This document shows positions 44,651 to 52,971 of a stretch of DNA of 64,000 nucleotides, piece by piece. The notes below the pieces were generated by a model that saw only the letters and a list, made by a program, of their open reading frames with translations, ran no database searches and was not told the origin of the DNA. This DNA is from an uncultured Eubacteriales bacterium. GTDB taxonomy: Bacteria; Bacillota; Clostridia; Christensenellales; CAG-917. The stretch is from the NCBI GenBank assembly GCA_900548005.1, contig URIZ01000003.1, forward strand, positions 1 to 64,000, read 5' to 3'. The translations under genes and the position numbers were made by a program. Position 1 is the first letter of the stretch. Each line of letters starts with the position of its first letter.

Positions 44651-45247
44651 TTATTTTCTGGAATAGAAAATTTTGTCCACAAGGCCGTACTTTTCAGCCT
44701 CTTCCGCAGTCATATAGAAGTCGCGGTCGGTGTCCACTTCGATTTTTGAAAGCGGTTGCGCCGTGTTTTGAGCAAGGATGTCGTTGATACGCTTTTTGGT
44801 CTTCAAGATTTCGTTGGCTTGGATTGCGATGTCGCTTGCCTGACCTTGCGCGCCGCCGAGCGGTTGGTGGATCATCACTTTTGCATTGGGAAGAGCAAAT
44901 CTCTTTCCTTTTGCGCCTGACGAGAGCAAAAACGCACCCATAGACGCCGCCATGCCGATGCAAATGGTGGAAACGTCACACTTGATATAGTTCATCGTGT
45001 CGTAGATTGCAAAACCTGCCGACACAGAGCCGCCGGGGCTGTTGATGTAAAGACTGATGTCTTTTGTGGAGTCCTTGCCTTCGAGATAGATGAGCTGAGC
45101 AACGACGAGATCTGCAACGTTGTCGTCGATTTCACCGGTCAAAAAGATGATTCTGTCTTCAAGCAGTCGAGAATAAATATCGTATGAGCGTTCGCCCCTG
45201 CCGGTTTGCTCGACAACCATAGGTATAAGTTGATTTTTCACGTTCAT
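44651..45247 (-). CDS. clpP: Clp protease proteolytic subunit ClpP
   Basis: Serine protease subunit, 198 residues. Catalytic triad S102 (GMAASMGAF), H127 (MIHQPLGG) and D176. Forms barrels with ClpX encoded next door. Confidence 0.97.
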   Translation of the reverse strand: MNVKNQLIPMVVEQTGRGERSYDIYSRLLEDRIIFLTGEIDDNVADLVVAQLIYLEGKDSTKDISLYINSPGGSVSAGFAIYDTMNYIKCDVSTICIGMAASMGAFLLSSGAKGKRFALPNAKVMIHQPLGGAQGQASDIAIQANEILKTKKRINDILAQNTAQPLSKIEVDTDRDFYMTAEEAEKYGLVDKIFYSRK

Positions 45248-45357
45248 AATAACTCCGTTTTTGTTGTGGCGAGAGCGGACAAGCCGATCAAGCCCACCGA
45301 CCGTCCGACACGATGCCGTATCGGACGAAAATCGGCGAAAATTGTCTTTTTATACAC

Positions 45358-45384
45358 ATTCCGCTTGCCATAAGCAAGCGGAAC
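45358..45384. other. Stem-loop between tig and clpP
   Basis: TTCCGCTTGC paired with GCAAGCGGAA around a short loop. No T-run follows, so mRNA processing or partial termination are both possible. Confidence 0.5.
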
Positions 45385-45433
45385 AGGTCTGAGCGTCCCA
45401 AGACACTCTTATTCTACACATAAACCAAGACGA

Positions 45434-46837
45434 TTATTCCGCATCAGCTGCTTTTGCCGCCGTCTTTTTGGCGGTCTTTTTTGCAGCGGGCTTTTTCTCT
45501 TCTTGAGCAGCGTCTTCACCCTCGGCTTTGTCCGCTTTCTTTGCCGCGGGCTTCTTTGCTGCAAGGTTTTCTTTTGCAAGGAAGTCAAGCAACTTCTCGT
45601 TCATGATAGAGTTGACGATGTAGTCGATTTGCTCTTTGTGGAGATTCTTCTTGAAATCTTCCACGGATTGATTGCTGTCTTTTGCAAACTCTGCAATCTT
45701 TGCATCGATTTCGTTGTCTTCGATCTTGAGATCTTCCGCTTTGATGAGTTGCTCCATGACAAGACGCACTTTGACGGTCTTCTCTGCTTGATCCTTGTAT
45801 TGTTCGACAAGTTGATCTCTTGTCATGTTGAGATATTTGAGATAATCGTCAAGTTTAAGACCTTGATACATGAGGCGATATTCAAACTCGTGCACCATAT
45901 CTTCCGCTTCGCGATCGATCATTGCGGTCGGAATTTCGACAGTGGACGCGTCCACGATTTTTTCGACGACTGCGTCTTCAAATTCGCGATCCGCTTTGTC
46001 TTGCTCTTCCTTGGTGATTTTTGCCTTCACGTCCGCTTTGTACTCTGCAAGAGTGTCAAATTCGGAGATTTCTTTGACAAATTCGTCATCGATTGCAGGA
46101 AGTTCTTTCACTTTGACAGCCTTGACGGTGCAAGCAAACACTGCTTCTTTGCCTGCGAGATTTTCCGCTTGATAATTCTCGGGGAAAGTGACTTTGACGT
46201 CTTTTTGCTCGCCTGCTTTGACGCCGACAAGTTGTTCTTCAAATCCGGGGATGAACGTGCCGCTTCCAAGCTCGAGATCATAATCGTTTGCGCTGCCGCC
46301 TTCAAATGCGACTCCGTCCACGCTGCCCACAAAATCGATGGTCACGGTGTTGCCGTTGACAGCTTCGGTGTCCACATCGATAAGACGAGCTTGCTTTTCT
46401 TGTTCTTGTGCGATTCTTTCGTCCACTTGTTTTGCAGTGACTTTGACCGCTTTCTTTGCAACGTTGAGACCTTTATATTGTCCGAGAACGACTTCGGGTT
46501 TGACGACCATGACGATTGAGAATTTGACTCCGCCGTCTTCTGTCATATCGACGTCGCATACGCTGTCGACAGCCACGAAATCGTAGTTTTCGTCTTTTTC
46601 GAGTTCTTCAAGAGAAGAATCGATGAGTTCGTTTACAGCGTCGCTGAAAAACACGCCTTGACCGTACATACCTTCAATAACTCTTTGCGGAGCATGACCT
46701 TTTCTGAAACCGGGAACAGCATATTTGTGCTTGGTTTTTTCATAGGCTTGCTTGATTGCTGCGTTGAATTTGTCCTTGTCCACAACGTAATTGAATTTGA
46801 CTTGGCTTTTTTCCAACTTTTCTACTGTGTAGTTCAT
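45434..46837 (-). CDS. tig: Trigger factor
   Basis: Ribosome-bound chaperone and prolyl isomerase, 467 residues. Ribosome-binding part with the signature GFRKGHAPQRVIE, FKBP-like domain (about 155-240), then the helical C-domain. The tail is Lys/Ala-rich (repeated KKPAAKK and KKTAAKA). GGAGG lies 5 nt before the ATG. A TTGTGA-18-TATAAA promoter lies about 40-70 nt upstream, divergent from rqcH. Confidence 0.96.
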   Translation of the reverse strand: MNYTVEKLEKSQVKFNYVVDKDKFNAAIKQAYEKTKHKYAVPGFRKGHAPQRVIEGMYGQGVFFSDAVNELIDSSLEELEKDENYDFVAVDSVCDVDMTEDGGVKFSIVMVVKPEVVLGQYKGLNVAKKAVKVTAKQVDERIAQEQEKQARLIDVDTEAVNGNTVTIDFVGSVDGVAFEGGSANDYDLELGSGTFIPGFEEQLVGVKAGEQKDVKVTFPENYQAENLAGKEAVFACTVKAVKVKELPAIDDEFVKEISEFDTLAEYKADVKAKITKEEQDKADREFEDAVVEKIVDASTVEIPTAMIDREAEDMVHEFEYRLMYQGLKLDDYLKYLNMTRDQLVEQYKDQAEKTVKVRLVMEQLIKAEDLKIEDNEIDAKIAEFAKDSNQSVEDFKKNLHKEQIDYIVNSIMNEKLLDFLAKENLAAKKPAAKKADKAEGEDAAQEEKKPAAKKTAKKTAAKAADAE

Positions 46838-46961
46838 TTGTCCTCCATGTCCGCACGGGATGCGCGGATATATATTTTATAACAAGTAGATGTATTCTAT
46901 CACAAAGAGCAGTAAAAATCAAATGATTTTGCGGCGTGTTGCAAACAAGTTGCGATTTTTA

Positions 46962-46990
46962 TTGAAAAATTTTCAAAACCTTGCTAAAAT
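46962..46990 (+). promoter_or_regulatory. SigA promoter of rqcH (leaderless)
   Basis: TTGAAA (46962-46967), 17 nt, TAAAAT (46985-46990), ending 7 nt before the ATG. Confidence 0.6.
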
Positions 46991-46997
46991 GTAGCGT

Positions 46998-48716
46998 ATG
47001 GGAAGCGATTTATTTGCACTTTGTGCCCTTGCAAAAGAATTGAACGAACAATTGCAAGGCGCGAGAATAGACAAGATTCAACAACCCGAAACGGACGAGT
47101 TGCGTTTTTTCGTGCGCTCCAAAGGCAAAAACAGATGCCTTGTGGTGTCCTGCAACGCCGGCGCGCCGAGAATACACTTCACGACAAGCAAAAAGGCAAG
47201 CCCCATGGTTGCGCCCAATCTTTGCATGCTTCTTCGCAAATATCTCACCAACGCAAGCATCGAAAGCGTCAAAATCTACAACGCCGACCGCATTTTGCAA
47301 ATCAAATTCAATGCAAAGACCGAGATGCGCGACGACAAGGACTTCTATCTTTTCGTCGAGATCATGAACAGATATTCCAACATCGTTTTCACCGATGAAA
47401 ATCTTGTGATTTTGGATGCCGTCAAGCATCTTCCGCTCGATATGGCGCGCGACCACGTCGTTTTGCGAGGTGTGATATACGCCCCTGTCGCACAAAAGAA
47501 AATCAGCTATCTAAACGACTGTTTTTCGGTTTTTGACAATTTTGCGGGCGGCGATTTGCACAAGTTTATTCTTGACAATATATCGGGTTTTGCAGGCACG
47601 ACCGTCAGCGAGATTTTGCTCCGTTCGACACTTGAAAGCAACACTGCTCCCCTGACGTCCGCACAAAAAAATCGCTTGTACGCGACAATAAGAGCGTTTG
47701 CGAGCATCGGAAGCGACAATCCGCAAATCGAGATCGAGCCTTGCGTGATACAAGACAAGGAAGTCTACCCCATTGTGTACAAATGCCTCGATGACGGCGC
47801 AAATGTCAAGCGATTTGAGAGCATGAGCGAGGCTTTTGACGCGCTCGTGACGGACGCGGACAAGGATATTCGCAACAAAGCAAGGCTGAAATCGCTCGCA
47901 ACGCAAGCAAAGCACCTGCGCCAAAAAGTGGAAAAGAACGTTGCAATCGACCTTTCGCGCCTGAAAGAGTGCGAAGATATGGACAAATTCCGCATATACG
48001 GCGAGCTTATCGTCAACAATATATATCGCATACAAAAAGGCGATGAAAGCCTTGTTTGCACCAACTATTACGACGATACGGAAGTGAAAATTCCGCTTGA
48101 CTCAAGGCTTTCTCCGTCCAAAAATTCAACCGCCTATTACAACAAATACAACAAGCTCAAACGCACCAAAGAATTCACCGTCAAAAAACTTGCCGATGAC
48201 AAAGATTTGCTCGAATACGTCAAGTCCATAGAAGACGAGATCGCAAATCTGCCCTACGAGAGCGACTTGTCGTCCATAGAAGACGAGATCGTTGCGCTCG
48301 GCGGTGGCAAAAAGCAAAAGTCCGTCAAGAAAATCCGCAAAGAAAAGGCAGAACCGCCATATATCTATGAAGTGGACGGATTTTATATCTATCGCGGCAA
48401 AAACAACGTACAAAACGATGAACTCACCTTCAAAACAGCGTCATCGTCGGATATATGGATGCACCTGAAAAACGATCACGGCGCACACACAATCATCGTC
48501 ACGGACGGACGAGAAGTGCCCGACAATGTCATCAAGATTGCAAGCGAAATCACCGCAAGCACCAAAACCGCCAACGTCGAAGTGGACTACACCGCTCGGC
48601 GCAACGTCAAACGAAAACCGAACGGACACCCGGGGCAAGTGATATACGTCAACTATCAAACCGTTGTCGCCACCCCGAACAAACACGAAGAATACTTGAA
48701 AAAAGCCACTGTTTAG
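46998..48716 (+). CDS. rqcH: NFACT ribosome quality-control protein RqcH
   Basis: Binds stalled 50S subunits and adds Ala tails (RqcH/FbpA family). 572 residues: NFACT-N (1-~200, GARIDKIQQPETDELRF), coiled-coil middle (~270-440) and NFACT-R (~460-570, FYIYRGKNNVQNDELTF, SDIWMHLKNDHGAH). The long-known annotation as fibronectin-binding protein refers to the same family. Its stop lies inside the terminator stem. Confidence 0.93.
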   Translation: MGSDLFALCALAKELNEQLQGARIDKIQQPETDELRFFVRSKGKNRCLVVSCNAGAPRIHFTTSKKASPMVAPNLCMLLRKYLTNASIESVKIYNADRILQIKFNAKTEMRDDKDFYLFVEIMNRYSNIVFTDENLVILDAVKHLPLDMARDHVVLRGVIYAPVAQKKISYLNDCFSVFDNFAGGDLHKFILDNISGFAGTTVSEILLRSTLESNTAPLTSAQKNRLYATIRAFASIGSDNPQIEIEPCVIQDKEVYPIVYKCLDDGANVKRFESMSEAFDALVTDADKDIRNKARLKSLATQAKHLRQKVEKNVAIDLSRLKECEDMDKFRIYGELIVNNIYRIQKGDESLVCTNYYDDTEVKIPLDSRLSPSKNSTAYYNKYNKLKRTKEFTVKKLADDKDLLEYVKSIEDEIANLPYESDLSSIEDEIVALGGGKKQKSVKKIRKEKAEPPYIYEVDGFYIYRGKNNVQNDELTFKTASSSDIWMHLKNDHGAHTIIVTDGREVPDNVIKIASEITASTKTANVEVDYTARRNVKRKPNGHPGQVIYVNYQTVVATPNKHEEYLKKATV

Positions 48717-48726
48717 TGGCTTTTTT
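48700..48726 (+). terminator. Terminator overlapping the rqcH stop codon
   Basis: AAAAAAGCCACT, loop GTTT, AGTGGCTTTTTT; the TAG stop is within it. Confidence 0.85.
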
Positions 48727-48739
48727 GATAATTAGCAAT

Positions 48740-49140
48740 AAATAATTGTGGGTGGGACACCCACACCCGATTGCAATAATCAAAACATGCAAATTTACCA
48801 TGACATTCTGTCAATGCAAGGCGAGCAACTTGCTTGCAAGGGTTGCGTAGCGCATGTATTCACGTAGTAACGCCTTAGAAAAAGGCAAAACCGGTAGCGT
48901 AGTCGAAGAATCTAGTGTAACGAAAAGGAAAAACAATATGCGCCTTACGGCTGGATGTTTCGGCAGGCTCAACATGACAATATGGAAAATTTTGAATTTT
49001 ACCGCTTAAAACACCAAGCCGACAATCTTGCGAAATTGCGGCAGGAGTTTTTGTCCGTGACTAAACTGTCAAAGATTTTCGGCGCGGTTAGCAGAACAAA
49101 ACCCAACGTACAAATCGAAATTATCGAAATAAGATTGTAA
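48740..49140. repeat. Mosaic dispersed repeats, second cluster
   Basis: Contains the inverted copy of the 160-255 block (48808-48905), the TTCGGCAGGCTCAACATGACA-type word (about 48958-48980) and the intact HQADNLAKLRQEFLS block (49012-49103). A 61-codon ORF (48955-49140) reads through it but has no ribosome site. Confidence 0.75.
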
Positions 49141-49144
49141 TATT

Positions 49145-49250
49145 TGGATAATAACAAGGAAAAACCCCTTGTCGGCAACCCTAGCGTACACATTGTACGT
49201 GAGTTGACAGGCAAGGGGCTTTGACGATGTTATTCGCCGTTTGGCGCGCT
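49145..49250 (-). repeat. Structured hairpin element after the PAP2 gene
   Basis: Outer stem AACCCCTTG with CAAGGGGCTT (49163-49171 with 49212-49220), conserved CAAC/GTTG, CCTA opposite GA, inner stem CGTACA/TGTACG, plus the small hairpin CGCC-GTTT-GGCG (49235-49246). It follows the PAP2 stop by two nt and reads into TTTTTCC on the minus strand, so it can double as a terminator. Confidence 0.8.
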
Positions 49251-49251
49251 A

Positions 49252-50553
49252 TTATTCGATTATCGAGCCGTCGCGGAGATTCTCTGCTATCTCCCTGCTC
49301 ACTTCATCGGCTTGTTCCCCCGACAAAGCGTCTTCTTCTTTGAGTTCGTCGGATTTTTCTTGGGACGCTTCGCAAGCGGTTTGTTGGACGGATTCTTCGA
49401 CGAGTTGTTCGGAGAAATCTTCGGAAACTGTTTCGGTGGCGTTTTCGGGCTCTATGTCAACGTTTTGACCGTCTGCGACTGCGGCTTTCTTCTTGGGCGC
49501 GAGCTTTGGGAAAAGCGCGAAGAAGTGGCTGCCCTTGCAGATGAAGATCTCACGAGCGATGACAAAGCACAAGAATGCTATCGTGCCGCCGAAAGTGACG
49601 TCACTCATGTAGTGCGCGCCAACAACGATACGGCTGATGGCAACGAGCATGGTGAGAACGATAGGAGCGATCCAGCAAGCGATTTTGCCGAATTTTTTGT
49701 GTTTGTACTCCACGACATCGGGGAGCATGATGAGCGCGTAGGACATACCTGCCGCGCAAGTGTGACCTGACGGGAAGGACTTGAAAGCGTCGCTTGCGCC
49801 GGGATAGTTGGCGACAAACATATCGATGATATCCTTGGGCGGTTGACCGTTGCGGATATACCAAGGCGTGTAGCCCTGCACTTTTCCGTCCGCGATAAGA
49901 GCTTGTCCGACGGATGAATTGATCGCTCTAAATCTCATTCTGCCGATAGGATCTTTGACGATCATGATAACGATGTTGGCAACAACTGCCGCAGCAAGCG
50001 CGGCAATCACCCACCACAAGAGCTTTTTGAGCGTATCTTTCTTCAAGTTTTTGAACACGAGCACGGTGAGCGCGTCAAGCGTGAGCGCGATGAGCCACTC
50101 AATCGCCATAACCGCTCCGTCGTGGCGGAATTCATAAACCACAGAGCCTGCCGCCGCTCCGATTTGCGCCGCGGCGTGTTCGAGCACGTATTTGAAAACG
50201 TCTTTAACATAGTACCACCATGCGACCGCGCCTGCCAATGCAAACAAGACGGCAAGAGCTATGCTCCAACCTTTTTTGTCAAAGGACTTTGCAAAGAACC
50301 AGCAAAGCAATGACGTGCATACGCCAAGAACGATGTAGATGGGCGACGTACCCAACGCTTCGCCGACAAAACCGAACAGGTCGTTTGAGATGTACTCTCC
50401 GGGTTTGAGCGCGTTTTTGGTGAGAATTTGGCTCACTTGAAAATCGAAAATGGATGCAAGTGTGATGAGAATCGTGAACACGACAACGAAAAGGCTGACG
50501 GAAATGATCGTCCTCGATCTCGTGTCGAGTGGTTTGAGCGCAACTTTTGACAT
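49252..50553 (-). CDS. PAP2-family membrane phosphatase
   Basis: A 433-residue integral membrane protein with about six to eight membrane segments. The acid-phosphatase motifs are KDPIGRMRFR, SFPSGHTCA and SRIVVGAHYMSDV, placed so that the active site faces outside. Likely acts on undecaprenyl diphosphate or a phospholipid, but the substrate cannot be told. The C-terminal 85 residues are acidic and probably disordered. Confidence 0.85.
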   Translation of the reverse strand: MSKVALKPLDTRSRTIISVSLFVVVFTILITLASIFDFQVSQILTKNALKPGEYISNDLFGFVGEALGTSPIYIVLGVCTSLLCWFFAKSFDKKGWSIALAVLFALAGAVAWWYYVKDVFKYVLEHAAAQIGAAAGSVVYEFRHDGAVMAIEWLIALTLDALTVLVFKNLKKDTLKKLLWWVIAALAAAVVANIVIMIVKDPIGRMRFRAINSSVGQALIADGKVQGYTPWYIRNGQPPKDIIDMFVANYPGASDAFKSFPSGHTCAAGMSYALIMLPDVVEYKHKKFGKIACWIAPIVLTMLVAISRIVVGAHYMSDVTFGGTIAFLCFVIAREIFICKGSHFFALFPKLAPKKKAAVADGQNVDIEPENATETVSEDFSEQLVEESVQQTACEASQEKSDELKEEDALSGEQADEVSREIAENLRDGSIIE

Positions 50554-50779
50554 AATGCTCTCCCTTGTTTTATTTTTGTATTATTTTATCATATAGATTG
50601 CCATTTTTCAATACAAAATCTCAATTTTGAGCGAATATAACAACTTTTTGCGTGATTTTTTGCCGAAAATATCCATTTTCGCGCCCGAAACGAATAAAAA
50701 TCGAAAAAGGCGGCAATACTTCGACAAATATACGATATGCAACAAAACTTAAATCCTTGTCCATATTCAAAATTGGGTA

Positions 50780-50808
50780 TTGCATTGGGCGTTGGGATAT
50801 GGTATATT
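50780..50808 (+). promoter_or_regulatory. SigA promoter of the 6S-like RNA
   Basis: TTGCAT (50780-50785), 17 nt, TATATT (50803-50808); start expected near 50815. Confidence 0.6.
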
Positions 50809-50814
50809 ATGTGT

Positions 50815-51051
50815 AGAAGCAATTCCTGCTAAGTGCGTGATGGTGCTTTATTTTGAACCACAAATTTTATACGGGATAACGAGTCCGAACAAAATGCGAA
50901 GATGTCAGGCCATACAAGTTCACTGGAAGGCAGAGATCGCACGGCAGTTAGCACCCACCCTGCTCAAACGGCGGGTTTATAAAATGGCATCACACGGCGG
51001 TGCGGGACAATCCTAGGAAAAACAGTCGCTCAATCGAGCGACTGTTTTTTT
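50815..51051 (+). ncRNA. ssrS: Probable 6S RNA
   Basis: A non-coding stretch of about 200 nt between a good promoter and a strong terminator. The ends pair: GTGATG-GTGC-TTTAT near 50840-50856 with ATAAA-ATG-GCATCAC near 50980-50996, leaving a central bubble containing TTTGAACCAC and GTTAGCACCCACC with GGCGGGTTTATAAAAT, words I associate with Firmicutes 6S RNAs. 6S RNA mimics an open promoter and sequesters SigA RNA polymerase. The SRP GGAAGGAAGC motif is not present. A covariance-model search would settle it. Confidence 0.72.
51018..51051 (+). terminator. Terminator of the 6S-like RNA
   Basis: CAGTCGCTC, loop AATC, GAGCGACTG followed by TTTTTTT. Confidence 0.9.
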
Positions 51052-51151
51052 GATGTTTCAATATTTTTGATATTTTGTGTTTTGCGGCATCTAAACGGAT
51101 ATATTTGTGATTTTCAGCGCAAAATCGACTTCGTTCGCTTTATGTTTCTAA

Positions 51152-52378
51152 TCAGAACGCCCAGTTGCCGTCCTTGAAGATTGCAACGTCCTTGCCGCCA
51201 CGAGTGTGCGCAGTGATGTTGAGATCTTCAGAGCCGATCATGAAGTCAACGTGAATGAGAGAGTCGTTGATGCCCTTTTGTCTGCACTCTTCAAGCGTGT
51301 ATTTGTCAAAGTCTTTTATACAGTTTTCAAAGCCGCGACCGAATGCAAGGTGGCAACATGCATTCTCGTCAAACAAAGTATTGTAGAACGTAATTTCGCT
51401 GTTTCTGATGGGAGAATCGAAAGGCACAAGCGCACACTCGCCGAGATATGCCGCGTTTTCATCCATAGAAATCATTTGTTTGAGAAGGTCTTCACCCTTT
51501 TCGGCATGCACTTCCACAGCCTTGCCGCCTTCAAAGCGCACGGAGAAGTTTTCGATAAGTTCGCCGCGATAAGAAAGGGGACGAGTTGCATAAACAATGC
51601 CTTCCGCATTGCCCTTCATCGGTGACGTGAACACTTCTTCGCTGGGGATATTGGGGTTGAATTCTCTTCCGTCCAAAGTCAGCTCGCTGCCGCCCATAAA
51701 CAAAGCGTCAGGGATAAGCCCGACCGTGAAATCCGTGCCGTTGGATGCCGTATAATGCAGGCTTTCGATGCCAAGTGAGTTGAGATATTCGTATCTTGTT
51801 TTGAGATCCGCATTGTGCTCTTCCCACGCCTTGACGGGATCGTCGCCGTCCGCTCTCGACGTGTAAAGAATTGCGTTCCACAGTTTTTCGACCGCTTTTG
51901 ACGTTCTTTCTCCGGGGAAGACTTTCTTTGCCCACGCTTCGCCCGGGACAGCCGCTATACACCATTGATATTTGTTGTCCATCTTGTCGTGATAGGGCTT
52001 GATAATGGGATATTTGGCTTGGCTCGCCTTGGAGACTTTGGTTTGATCTATGCCTTTAAGTCCGTCCGGATCGTCCGATTCGATATAAATCGTGGCGGGC
52101 AAAGTTTCGCATTTATGCTCCAACTTCTCGATTTCCCATTTTTCAAAAGTGGAAAGAGTCTTAAGCGAGCGGTATCGATAATGAAGTTTGGTTATGGGTT
52201 GGAAACTCCACTCCACCGTCACTTTGCTTGCGCCTGCGCGGTAGCACTCTTCAACCACCATTTTGACAAATTCGGGCTGATCGAGAGATGCCGACACAAT
52301 GACTTCTTGACCTTTTTTGACGTTTATGCCCTTGCGAGCGATAAGTTTTGCATATTTTTGCATAACGGTTTTTTTCAT
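51152..52378 (-). CDS. M29-family aminopeptidase (AmpS/PepS type)
   Basis: A 408-residue metal-dependent aminopeptidase. Metal ligands are visible in NIPSEEVF (Glu), LGECALV (Glu), CCHLAFG (His) and HVDFMIGS (His, Asp). Cytoplasmic. The start has AGGAGCGTTCTAT upstream, and TATAAT about 45 nt before the ATG with TTGTGT 16 nt further up gives a promoter. Single-gene unit. Confidence 0.92.
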   Translation of the reverse strand: MKKTVMQKYAKLIARKGINVKKGQEVIVSASLDQPEFVKMVVEECYRAGASKVTVEWSFQPITKLHYRYRSLKTLSTFEKWEIEKLEHKCETLPATIYIESDDPDGLKGIDQTKVSKASQAKYPIIKPYHDKMDNKYQWCIAAVPGEAWAKKVFPGERTSKAVEKLWNAILYTSRADGDDPVKAWEEHNADLKTRYEYLNSLGIESLHYTASNGTDFTVGLIPDALFMGGSELTLDGREFNPNIPSEEVFTSPMKGNAEGIVYATRPLSYRGELIENFSVRFEGGKAVEVHAEKGEDLLKQMISMDENAAYLGECALVPFDSPIRNSEITFYNTLFDENACCHLAFGRGFENCIKDFDKYTLEECRQKGINDSLIHVDFMIGSEDLNITAHTRGGKDVAIFKDGNWAF

Positions 52379-52599
52379 ATAGAACGCTCCTATATACTGA
52401 ATTTATGTGGATATTATACCACTATTTGCCCAAAACACAACCCTTATTTTCCCAAAACCGCACACGCAAGCTCGCTCACGTCACTTTGCCATTTGAAATG
52501 CGCATTGAGTTGCAAATTATTCTACACTGACGAAAGCAAATAAATGGCTATGCAACAAAAAACAAACCTGACATAAACGACAATACACAATCAAAAAAC

Positions 52600-52971
52600 A
52601 AAAAGCGTGCCAAAGGCACGCACGCACCAAGCAGATAATTTGGCGAAACTGCGGCAGGAGTTTTTATCCATGCTTGAATTGATAGCACAAATTCTCTGCG
52701 CGGTAGCAGTAAAAAAATCAAGTGTGGCTCTCGGCGTTGCGTACAGTACAGAACTGTCAATGCAACAATCAAAGAAGAAACAATACAAAACAAAAAGCGT
52801 GCCAAAGGCACGCATACACCAAGCAGATAATTTGGCGAAACTGCGACAGGAGTTTTTATCCTTGCTTGAATTGATAGTACAAATTCTCTGCGCGGTAGAG
52901 GTAAAAAAATCTAGTGTGGCTCTCAGCGTTGCGTACATTTACGCAACGCCGTTGCCACATAGACGATTTTT
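52600..52971. repeat. Two tandem 192-bp repeats with terminator-like hairpins
   Basis: Units begin at 52600 and 52792. Each carries the hairpin GCGTGCC-AAA-GGCACGC, then the HQADNLAKLRQEFLS block, then CTCTGCGCGGTAG and GTGTGGCTCTC. The period is exactly 64 codons, so one frame stays open through both. A hairpin GCGTTGCGTA-CATT-TACGCAACGC (about 52927-52954) follows the second unit. On the minus strand they sit directly after the ene-reductase gene and could terminate it. Confidence 0.8.

Noticed and set aside
50815..51051. SRP RNA
   Set aside because: The GGAAGGAAGC-type domain IV motif is missing; end pairing and bubble fit 6S RNA better.
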